Source: Paraprevotella clara YIT 11840
Lineage (GTDB): Bacteria > Bacteroidota > Bacteroidia > Bacteroidales > Bacteroidaceae
DNA: 64,000 nt
Reading direction: 5' to 3'
NCBI RefSeq assembly: GCF_000233955.1
Contig: NZ_JH376597.1
Span: 124,001-188,000 of the forward strand
The position numbers were made by a program, and so were the translations under genes. Shown here piece after piece: positions 26,890 through 34,215 of this stretch (position 1 is its first letter; the number at the start of each line of letters is the position of its first letter). The notes under the pieces are model-generated. The model did no database searches. It saw only the letters and a program-made list of their open reading frames with translations, and was not told the DNA's origin.

Positions 26890-27798
26890 ATGGACAAATT
26901 GGTATCACTCTACGAACGGATGAAGAAACTACGCGAAGCCGGTGTACGGATGAAGGACATCTCCGAAGAGACGGGCATAGCATCCAGCGTACTCTCCTCG
27001 CTCTATTCTTCCGTGCTCCCCACCTACATCAATCTGCTCTCCGGAGGATGCGGTACGGAAAGTGCGTTAGACCAAGGGCTACAACAAGTCAACAACGTGT
27101 CGAAACGCAAACTGCAAGGTTGCCTCGATGAATTGTACGACAAAGTGAGCCACATCGAGCCACGTTTCGTTTCCAACAAAAACGGCGGACGACCTTTTCT
27201 GGACGACATCGAGAAAGAAGCCATCAAATATCTGCCCAATGCCGGCATCTATACCGGACTTTACCAGTCTTACAGTTCTTCGTCCTACTCCGACGGACTG
27301 AAAGTGGAGCCTTATATGATATCCTCTATCGTAGACGGCGACACCATGCCCAAAGTCTATTGCCAGAACCTGTCGGGCGACTATTATATCGGCGTGGGGC
27401 TGTTCTCGCCGTTTCAAATCGGTTATCTGATGTTCAACGAACAAAAACGCCTGCAACTTGCCCTGAAGGTGGTCTACCTGCAACTACCCATCATCGAGTA
27501 TCCCCAAATCATGAAAGGAATCTATCTGACACACGACTATAACCGCAATCCGATCGCCCGGCGCATTCTCTTTGTCCGGCAAGGCGACGAAATCCCACTG
27601 GAAGAGTTTGCCGACTTGCGCACAGAGGTGATACCCAAAGCACGACTGACCGGGGAACTGTTGGAATACTACAATTACACTTGCTGCAACGAGGATATCA
27701 TACGGAGCATGATGCTGATATCACCGGACAAGGATACCAAAGAACTCCAACGCGAAAAGCAGCTCCTGAAAATCCTCAGTACACAAGAGGCTCCCTGA
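26890..27798 (+). CDS. Putative HTH regulator, unknown C-terminal domain
   Basis: A 302-residue soluble protein. Residues 1-45 read like a Cro/XRE-style helix-turn-helix (MKKLREAGVRMKDISEETG then ASSVLSSLYSSV). The remainder (IVDGDTMPKVYCQNLSGDYY, IGYLMFNEQKRLQLALKVVY) matches no family I recognise and may be a ligand-sensing domain. It is divergent from the ETF operon with about 180 bp between, so it is the natural candidate to regulate it. A perfect bidirectional terminator follows. Confidence 0.6.
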   Translation: MDKLVSLYERMKKLREAGVRMKDISEETGIASSVLSSLYSSVLPTYINLLSGGCGTESALDQGLQQVNNVSKRKLQGCLDELYDKVSHIEPRFVSNKNGGRPFLDDIEKEAIKYLPNAGIYTGLYQSYSSSSYSDGLKVEPYMISSIVDGDTMPKVYCQNLSGDYYIGVGLFSPFQIGYLMFNEQKRLQLALKVVYLQLPIIEYPQIMKGIYLTHDYNRNPIARRILFVRQGDEIPLEEFADLRTEVIPKARLTGELLEYYNYTCCNEDIIRSMMLISPDKDTKELQREKQLLKILSTQEAP

Positions 27799-27814
27799 AG
27801 AAAGGTCACCCGCC

Positions 27815-27860
27815 ATGCGAAAGGCCGCAGAAGGATATTTCCTTCTGCGGCCTTTCGCAT
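27815..27860. terminator. Bidirectional terminator between regulator and GH97 gene
   Basis: A 21-bp perfect stem from ATGCGAAAGGCCGCAG around a TATT loop, between two convergent genes. Confidence 0.85.
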
Positions 27861-27872
27861 AAAACCTTACTT

Positions 27873-29888
27873 TCATTCTTCCGTCAGACGAATCGCAAAG
27901 CCGCCTCCACGAGCCATATCCAACGTCAGTTTCGTATTCCGATCCACATTCATCGTCTCGCAGGCGTACGTTGTCGGATGGTCGCCCGACTCCGGTTTAT
28001 CCTTGAAAACCACGGCGCGGTAGGTCTTCCCGCGTTTCAGGAAACCGAAGTCCACCGTCACGCTGCGCGGTGTCCAGTTCGTCATGCCGCCCACGTACCA
28101 ATCCTTACCGGTTTGTTTGGCCATCACGATGTACTCGCCCAAACGGGCATCGAGCGGAAGGGTCTTGTCCCACACCGAAGGAACTTTCGACAGATAATCC
28201 AAGATGTCGGGATATTTGTTATATTCCGAAGGCGCGTCGCACAGGTAACCGATCCAATGGTCGAATATGACGTACATGGACAAGACATGCGAACGCGTCC
28301 CCATATTCATCGGAGGGATGCTGTCCCGGTCACGCGGTTGGAACTCTTCGGGCGTCACGTTGCGCATGCCGCCCGGCGTGTAATCTTCCGGTCCGGCCAA
28401 TGAACGGATGAAGGGGAAACGTGTATGGTATTCGGGCGTGATGGTCTTTTCCCAGAAATTGCATTCAGCCCCTCTCACGGCCTCATAATTCATCACGTTG
28501 GGGTAAGTACGGTTCAAGCCCACCGGTACGGGACAACCGTGGAAGATGGCCACCATCCGGTACTGCGCCAACCGTTCGGCAAATTCGCGCCCCCAACGCA
28601 TGGCAATCTGGTCGTTGCGTTCGAAGAAATCAATTTTGGCACCCGCCACCCCGCACTCGTGCATCTGCTTGATCCAATCGTTCGGATTCTCCAACGGACA
28701 ACTGGCCCAAGTCCAAACCAATATCTTCACGTTCTTCCCCCGGGCATAGTCGCACAATTCCTTGATGTACTCCATTTTCCATCCGGCATCGAGCGTCATG
28801 TATTCTATACCGTTCTCCGAAGCCCAGTCTACATAGTATTTATAAAGTTGCAACGAGAGATGTTTGTTCCCCACCGGGAAGTCCACGCCTTCCACCACGG
28901 CTTTGTGCCACCATTCCCAAGCACTCTTTCCGGGTTGTATCCACGAGGTATCCTCAATCTTGCAAGGTTCGGCCAGCATGTAGACCAGCTCATTGTTCAA
29001 CAACGTCTTGTCGTCGTCGGACACGATCATGACGCGCCACGGGAACGTGCGGTCGCCTCCCGTCCTTGCAATGTAATCCTCACGTGAAATCACCAGATGG
29101 TTGGAATACCAACGGTAAGGGTTCGACGGGTCTCCGTCCATCACTTCTTTAGGGTAAGCCGCCCACTTTCCGCGCATGGAATTCTGCCCGGCGGCTTCCA
29201 TATACAAGCCGGGATAATCGTAAGTGTCCGATTCCGTCACCACCACCTTGTAGGGCTTGCCGGGATACTCGAAGAGCACCGGAGAAACGGAAAAACGGCC
29301 GGCCGGAATCTCACCCGGCGAACGATACACCTTGTAAAGCCGCTCGAAATTACGGTAGCCCTGATGAATCTGGTGCACCTTGCCCGACTGTTCACGCTCG
29401 GGTGCGGTATTGCTGTCGCACTCCGGGAAATACACCGTAGGGGTAAAAGCGAAATTGAACACGGCATCTTCGCTGTCGATAATGATTTCCTTGTCCCAGT
29501 GCGTCACGAAACGGTAAGCCCACCCTTCGTTGTAGGCTCTCACGACCAGGTCGTAGTCCGTGCCGTAAGACAGCACGATTTCATTGTACGCCTCTTTCAG
29601 GGTCTTGTTTTTCCCCGCCACGACATCTATCTTGCGGTTCACACGGTCTTTCTTCACAGAGGTCACGGGGTCGCCTCCCACGTGACGCCCGTCGGACAGG
29701 TTCATCCCTATCACCGAAGGTTCCACCAACTTCACCTTATCGTACCACACTTCAAATTCCGTACGCCCCTCCACACGGAGCTTCACCTCCAGTCTCTTGT
29801 CGGGCGAAGACAATTTGTACTCTTCCGCTTTCAGGGCAAACGTCCAGCAAAAGAATACCGCCAAAGATAACATGATTTTTTGAGCCAT
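27873..29888 (-). CDS. Glycoside hydrolase family 97, retaining-type
   Basis: A 671-residue exported enzyme (signal peptide ending CWTFALKAEE). GH97 features: N-terminal beta-sandwich (YKLSSPDKRLEVKLRVEGRT), EWWHKAVVEGVDFPVG, EYMTLDAGWK in the barrel, GAKIDFFERNDQIAMRW and VMNYEAVRGAECN. In retaining GH97 alpha-galactosidases the nucleophile is an aspartate near 415 and the acid/base a glutamate near 470; here an aspartate near 418 and a glutamate near 466 sit in matching motifs, so I favour the retaining galactosidase-like branch over SusB-type inverting glucosidases. No SusC/D pair is adjacent. Confidence 0.85.
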   Translation of the reverse strand: MAQKIMLSLAVFFCWTFALKAEEYKLSSPDKRLEVKLRVEGRTEFEVWYDKVKLVEPSVIGMNLSDGRHVGGDPVTSVKKDRVNRKIDVVAGKNKTLKEAYNEIVLSYGTDYDLVVRAYNEGWAYRFVTHWDKEIIIDSEDAVFNFAFTPTVYFPECDSNTAPEREQSGKVHQIHQGYRNFERLYKVYRSPGEIPAGRFSVSPVLFEYPGKPYKVVVTESDTYDYPGLYMEAAGQNSMRGKWAAYPKEVMDGDPSNPYRWYSNHLVISREDYIARTGGDRTFPWRVMIVSDDDKTLLNNELVYMLAEPCKIEDTSWIQPGKSAWEWWHKAVVEGVDFPVGNKHLSLQLYKYYVDWASENGIEYMTLDAGWKMEYIKELCDYARGKNVKILVWTWASCPLENPNDWIKQMHECGVAGAKIDFFERNDQIAMRWGREFAERLAQYRMVAIFHGCPVPVGLNRTYPNVMNYEAVRGAECNFWEKTITPEYHTRFPFIRSLAGPEDYTPGGMRNVTPEEFQPRDRDSIPPMNMGTRSHVLSMYVIFDHWIGYLCDAPSEYNKYPDILDYLSKVPSVWDKTLPLDARLGEYIVMAKQTGKDWYVGGMTNWTPRSVTVDFGFLKRGKTYRAVVFKDKPESGDHPTTYACETMNVDRNTKLTLDMARGGGFAIRLTEE

Positions 29889-29923
29889 ATCGCCATATAG
29901 ATTTAAGAATGATTATTCGTCTG

Positions 29924-29931
29924 CAAAGTAA
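29924..29931 (-). promoter_or_regulatory. -7-like box for GH97 gene
   Basis: TTACTTTG followed by CA on the minus strand, 36 bp upstream of the start codon. The identical TTACTTTGCA is found at the sugar porter promoter at the same distance from the shared operator. Confidence 0.6.
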
Positions 29932-29950
29932 GTCCGTTTCACTAAAAGCC

Positions 29951-29988
29951 GAAATGGAGAGAATCACTTATCACATGGACAATTTTGC
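29951..29988 (-). promoter_or_regulatory. Shared 38-bp operator, GH97 copy
   Basis: On the minus strand: GCAAAATTGTCCAT, then GTG, ATAAGTGATTCT, C, TCCATTTC. It differs from the copy at 32718-32755 at only three positions and lies exactly 19 bp from TTACTTTG, as the other does. Two TCCAT boxes are 21 bp apart, the spacing expected of AraC-type or hybrid two-component regulators. At this copy, GATTCTCTCCATT also has an inverted partner at 29989-30001, giving a 13-bp perfect inverted repeat (29953-29965 with 29989-30001). Confidence 0.8.
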
Positions 29989-30026
29989 GATTCTCTCCAT
30001 TCCTATATGACTTGCCATACGGCCGC

Positions 30027-32363
30027 TCATTCCACACCCCACTGCTTGTTCGGCGTGCGCCCCAACACGAAGTGCAACTCACCGCCACGGACGATATCCT
30101 CGTGGTCGATATAGCAACGGTTGTAAGGCTTGCCGTTCAGCGTGGCCGACTGGATGTAACAGGCATCGGGCGCATTCCCCTCCGTAGTGACTACAAACTT
30201 ACGGCCTTTGGCATAACGGCGGTCGAGCGCGATCTCCACACGGTCGAACACAGGGGCTGTCAATTCATAACGCGTCTCGCCCGGACAAAGCGGATGGAAC
30301 CCCGCAGAAGCCAGGATATACCAGGCCGACATCTGCCCCACATCCTCATTGCCGCACAGCCCGGCCAGACTGTTCTTGTAAGCGTCGGCACAAATCACAC
30401 GCGTCCAGTACTGCGTGAGCCACGGCGCCCCCAAGCGGTTGAAGAGGAAAGGCACGTGGTGCACGGGTTCATTGGCATGATTATAATAGGGATTCCAATA
30501 GAATTCGCGCGGCGTGTTTTCAAAAAAGGATTCCAGATCGGCCAGCACTTTGTCGCGACCGCCCATGATTTCCACCATGCCGGACACGTCGTGCGGCACG
30601 AACCAACCCTGTTGGTAGGGATTGCACTCCATGCAACCGTACCACTCCTGCAAGCGTCCTTTTTCCGGCCAGTCCGCCCACGAGCCGTCGGCGTTGCGCA
30701 CGCGGAACCATCCCTTTTCCTTGTCGAAGATTTTACGGTATGCCTGTCCGCGCCGGTGATAGATGCCGGCATCCTCCGTCTTGTCTAAAGCCTCGGCCCA
30801 TTCGCCCACACACCAATCGAAGTATCCGTATTCCAACGTTTCCGATATGCCGCTGCCGCCGGGCGAATATCCCAGTTCCGGATGGTGCCCGATGCGGTCG
30901 GCGGTCTGACGGGCAAAGCGGTAAGCTTTCTCCACGTCGTATCCGCGTATGCCTTTCATATAGGCATCGACGATGACGGCTATGGCCGGATTACCCAACA
31001 TGCAGCCGCTGTAAGCGTTCAGGAACTCCCAACGTTCGTACACGCCCGTACCGTTTTCCTCGGCCAGAGTGACAAACGAGTTGATCATGTCGTTCACCAC
31101 TTCCGGATTGATAAGGTTTTGCAGGGGGAACTGGCTGCGGAACACATCCCAACCGCTGAACACCGTACGCTTCTTGAATGCGTCGGTCTTGTGCACCTTC
31201 CGGTCTCCTCCCACGTATTCACCCGTCACATCGCGATAGTCGCGCGGGTCTATCATCGTGTGGTACAGCGAAGTATAAAAAATCGTGCGCTCATCTTCTG
31301 TCCCCCCGGAGATTTTGATTTTCGACAAGGCCTCGTCCCACAGCGCAGCCGCCTTTTCGCAATACCGTTCGAAGTCCTTTCCCTTCAATTCGGCTTTGAA
31401 GTTCGCCTCCGCTCCTTCCAGACTGACAAAGGAGATGGCCGTGCGCATCAGCACCTGTTCGCCTTCGCGCGTGGGGAACTCCGTATAAAATCCCAAATGG
31501 TCTCCCTCCATGCGGTCGGGACGTTCCGTCACCTTCGCCCGGCGCACCGCCTCGGCAAATTCCGGCGAGGTCACGTTTTCCAACTTGCGCCCCATACCCT
31601 CAGGAAACTCGGCCGACCATACGCCGTAACGCTCCAACGGCTTGCTGAAACGGGTGTAAAAGTAGACCGTATAATCGGCCTTCCCTCCCCCGTTGCCCCA
31701 ACCGCCTCCGTCGGGCGTGCAACGCATCCATCCGCGGATAGCATAGTCATCCACACACTCCACGTACTGCCGGACAGACGTACCGCCCACACGGCGGGCC
31801 AAGTCGATTTGAATGCGCGAACATTCGTTTTCCGGATAAGTGAAACGCATGACCCCACCGTGAGGCGTGGCCGTCAGTTCCGCCCGGATGTCATAATCGG
31901 TCAGGCGGACAGCGTAATATCCTGCACGTGCCGTCTCGCTCTCCTTATCGTAACGCGAACGGTAGCCCTCCTCCGGACGTTCCGCCTCGCCGCGATACGT
32001 ATGCAAAGGTCCTGTGGTGGGCATCACTAAATAATTCCCCAAATCGCCATACCATCCGATGCCGCTCATCTGGGTCAAGGCAAAGCCCTCGATGGTCGTA
32101 TGTTCATAACTGTACCCCGAACCGTTGTCGCCTCCGGTAATGGTATTGGGGCTGACCTGCGTCATGCCCCACGGCGTGGCCACACCGGGAAAGGTCTTTC
32201 CCAACCCATGTTCGGCCTTGGCCATTTGTGTGTTCGTCGTAGCCCCAATAAACGGGTTCACATACTCCGACAAGCGTTTTCCTCCACGAGCCTGCACGCT
32301 CAAAGCCGCCGTGGCCGCTATGGCCAGTACTCCGGCCTGCTTCAAATTCAACTTTATTTCCAT
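30027..32363 (-). CDS. Glycoside hydrolase family 92, alpha-mannosidase
   Basis: A 778-residue exported enzyme (signal peptide KQAGVLAIAATAALSVQARG). GH92 features: SEYVNPFIGATTNTQ, GKTFPGVATPWGMTQVSPNT, QMSGIGWYGDLGNY, SGWDVFRSQFPL, WNPYYNHANEPVHHVPFLFN with the metal-site NEP, and CGNEDVGQMSAWYILASAG. GH92 enzymes cut alpha-mannosidic bonds of N-glycans or yeast mannans in a calcium-dependent way. The ATG at 32363 is chosen: the in-frame start at 32459 would put a -7 box inside the gene. Confidence 0.9.
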   Translation of the reverse strand: MEIKLNLKQAGVLAIAATAALSVQARGGKRLSEYVNPFIGATTNTQMAKAEHGLGKTFPGVATPWGMTQVSPNTITGGDNGSGYSYEHTTIEGFALTQMSGIGWYGDLGNYLVMPTTGPLHTYRGEAERPEEGYRSRYDKESETARAGYYAVRLTDYDIRAELTATPHGGVMRFTYPENECSRIQIDLARRVGGTSVRQYVECVDDYAIRGWMRCTPDGGGWGNGGGKADYTVYFYTRFSKPLERYGVWSAEFPEGMGRKLENVTSPEFAEAVRRAKVTERPDRMEGDHLGFYTEFPTREGEQVLMRTAISFVSLEGAEANFKAELKGKDFERYCEKAAALWDEALSKIKISGGTEDERTIFYTSLYHTMIDPRDYRDVTGEYVGGDRKVHKTDAFKKRTVFSGWDVFRSQFPLQNLINPEVVNDMINSFVTLAEENGTGVYERWEFLNAYSGCMLGNPAIAVIVDAYMKGIRGYDVEKAYRFARQTADRIGHHPELGYSPGGSGISETLEYGYFDWCVGEWAEALDKTEDAGIYHRRGQAYRKIFDKEKGWFRVRNADGSWADWPEKGRLQEWYGCMECNPYQQGWFVPHDVSGMVEIMGGRDKVLADLESFFENTPREFYWNPYYNHANEPVHHVPFLFNRLGAPWLTQYWTRVICADAYKNSLAGLCGNEDVGQMSAWYILASAGFHPLCPGETRYELTAPVFDRVEIALDRRYAKGRKFVVTTEGNAPDACYIQSATLNGKPYNRCYIDHEDIVRGGELHFVLGRTPNKQWGVE

Positions 32364-32402
32364 GATATTTTGTATGATATTCAAGTAGTATAACTCAGCA
32401 TA

Positions 32403-32410
32403 CAAAAGTA
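32403..32410 (-). promoter_or_regulatory. -7 box for GH92 gene
   Basis: TACTTTTG on the minus strand, 40 bp upstream of the start codon. The shared 38-bp operator is not present upstream of it. Confidence 0.6.
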
Positions 32411-32563
32411 CGAAAAGAAAACCTTGCCTCTGTCCGAAATTCTCGTCAAAAACAAACAAATTCGCTCCAAAGTCAATATTTTTTAGAGTAGAAGCCCAAT
32501 AGGATCTCCATCAATAACACACTATGATACAACGATTTATGATTTACAAAATTTTCTCCTGAG

Positions 32564-32651
32564 AACGATTCGCCGTTCTGCGCCAAACGATTTTCCGTTC
32601 TCAAGAGATTGATTTTCCGTTCTGCGCCAAACGATTCGCCGTTCTCCCTTT
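32564..32651. repeat. Dispersed 22-bp-unit element, tandem form (copy 3)
   Basis: Four head-to-tail 22-bp units starting at 32564, 32586, 32608 and 32630. Each begins (A)AYGATT or ATTGATT, has CCGTTCT at the same offset, and ends GCGCCA or CAAGAG. Same unit as the palindromic copies elsewhere but arranged as direct repeats. It lies in the 455-bp divergent gap between GH92 and the sugar porter; 32411-32563 holds nothing else I recognise. Confidence 0.85.
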
Positions 32652-32717
32652 GTCAAAATAAGCCACTGCGTCGCCCATACCCCGAACCGTCGCCCGGCCG
32701 CACAAAAACACCCCACC

Positions 32718-32755
32718 GCAAAATTGTCCATATCATAAGTGATTCTATCCATTTC
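32718..32755 (+). promoter_or_regulatory. Shared 38-bp operator, sugar porter copy
   Basis: GCAAAATTGTCCAT, ATC, ATAAGTGATTCT, A, TCCATTTC. Nearly identical to the GH97 promoter element and at the same 19-bp distance from TTACTTTGCA. The two TCCAT boxes are again 21 bp apart. It implies common control of GH97 and the porter-DUF5107-galM operon. Confidence 0.8.
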
Positions 32756-32774
32756 CGGAACCGCAAAAACCGCG

Positions 32775-32782
32775 TTACTTTG
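32775..32782 (+). promoter_or_regulatory. -7-like box for the sugar porter operon
   Basis: TTACTTTG followed by CA, 37 bp upstream of the porter start codon, the same sequence as at the GH97 promoter. Confidence 0.6.
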
Positions 32783-32818
32783 CACCCAGAAAATATTTCT
32801 TAAACCATTTCTACAATC

Positions 32819-34204
32819 ATGAAGACAAAAACAAATCTTTACCTGTTTCTGATTGCGCTGATTTCCGCCATGGGCGGTTTCCTTTTCGGTTACGACTGGG
32901 TCGTAATTGGTGGCGCCAAACCTTTTTATGAACAATACTTCCAGATTGCCGACAGCCCTTCGCTTCAAGGGTGGGCCATGAGTAGTGCGTTGATCGGCTG
33001 CCTCATCGGCGCGTTGAGCGCGGGCAAGCTGAGCGACAAATTAGGCCGTAAACCCATATTGATACTGGCCGCCGGACTATTCATCTGTACGGCCGTGGGC
33101 ACGGGTGCCGCCGACACGTTCGGACTGTTCAACGTGTTTCGCCTCATCGGCGGATTCGCCATCGGCATCGCTTCGAGCCTTTCTCCTATGTATATAGCGG
33201 AAATCGCCCCGGCCCACTTGCGCGGACGTTTCGTGTCCATCAACCAGTTGACGGTAGTACTGGGAATCCTTAGCGCACAAATCGTCAACTGGCAGATTGC
33301 CGAACCGGTGGCCGACCACGCCACAGCCGAGATGATACGCCTGTCGTGGAACGGACAAATGGGATGGCGGTGGATGTTCTGGGCCATGGTCGTACCCGCA
33401 GCCCTTTTCTTCGTCTTCAGTTTCGTCCTGCCCGAAAGCCCGCGCTGGCTGGCCTCATCGGGGTACAAGGAGAAAGCCTTCGGCATCTTCGCGAAGATAG
33501 GCGGCGAGGCCCATGCCCGTGAAGAACTGGCAGCCATAGAAGCCGCCGCAGGAGAGAAAACCGTGGAAGGCGGATTCAAACAACTGCTCCACCCCTCGAT
33601 GCGCAAAATCCTGCTCATCGGCGTGGTGATGGCCGTGTTGCAACAGTGGTGCGGCATCAACGTCATCTTCAACTATGCCCAGGAAATCTTCATGGCAGCC
33701 GGTTACGGCGTGTCCGACGTGCTGATGAACATCGTGGTGACGGGAGTGACCAACGTGATTTTCACAGTATTGGCCATGTGCGTGGTAGACCGTTGGGGAC
33801 GCAAAGCCCTGACTCTCTTCGGGGCGTTCGGCCTGACACTGATTTATGCCTTCATGGGTGCAGCCTACTGGTTCCATATCAGCGGAGTCATGCTGCTCGT
33901 CATCGTGGTGGCCGCTATCGCCTGCTACGCCATGACGCTGGCTACGACCATGTGGGTCATCATCTCCGAAATATTCCCCAACCGCATACGGGGCGTAGCC
34001 ATGTCGGTATGTACCTTCGCCCTTTGGGCCGCCTGCTTCATCCTGACGTACACCTTCCCGGTGCTGAACAGCGGATTGGGCGCAGCCGGGACGTTCTGGC
34101 TCTATGGCATCATCTGCCTCGCCGGTGGCATCTTCGTATGGCGCCGCCTGCCTGAAACGAAAGGCAAGAGTCTGGAAGAAATCGAACACGAACTTATCCA
34201 ATAA
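32819..34204 (+). CDS. MFS sugar/H+ symporter (sugar porter, XylE-like)
   Basis: A 461-residue 12-helix transporter with the sugar-porter signatures: GGFLFGYDWVVIGGA in helix 1, GKLSDKLGRKP (loop 2-3), PMYIAEIAPAHLRGRFVSIN, PESPRWLASSGYK, VLQQWCGINVIFNYAQ, VDRWGRKALTLFGAFG and LPETKGKSLEEIE. Relatives carry xylose, arabinose, galactose or glucose with a proton. First gene of an operon with the DUF5107 protein and galactose mutarotase, which points to galactose or a related aldose. Confidence 0.9.
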   Translation: MKTKTNLYLFLIALISAMGGFLFGYDWVVIGGAKPFYEQYFQIADSPSLQGWAMSSALIGCLIGALSAGKLSDKLGRKPILILAAGLFICTAVGTGAADTFGLFNVFRLIGGFAIGIASSLSPMYIAEIAPAHLRGRFVSINQLTVVLGILSAQIVNWQIAEPVADHATAEMIRLSWNGQMGWRWMFWAMVVPAALFFVFSFVLPESPRWLASSGYKEKAFGIFAKIGGEAHAREELAAIEAAAGEKTVEGGFKQLLHPSMRKILLIGVVMAVLQQWCGINVIFNYAQEIFMAAGYGVSDVLMNIVVTGVTNVIFTVLAMCVVDRWGRKALTLFGAFGLTLIYAFMGAAYWFHISGVMLLVIVVAAIACYAMTLATTMWVIISEIFPNRIRGVAMSVCTFALWAACFILTYTFPVLNSGLGAAGTFWLYGIICLAGGIFVWRRLPETKGKSLEEIEHELIQ

Positions 34205-34215
34205 CTTCATACATC

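Noticed and set aside
30882-32030. A 382-codon plus-strand frame inside the GH92 gene.
   Set aside because: Antisense shadow; GH92 motifs on the minus strand are unambiguous.
32564-32651. The tandem repeats resemble a short CRISPR array.
   Set aside because: The units follow each other without spacers, the same unit occurs elsewhere as palindromes, and no cas genes are present.
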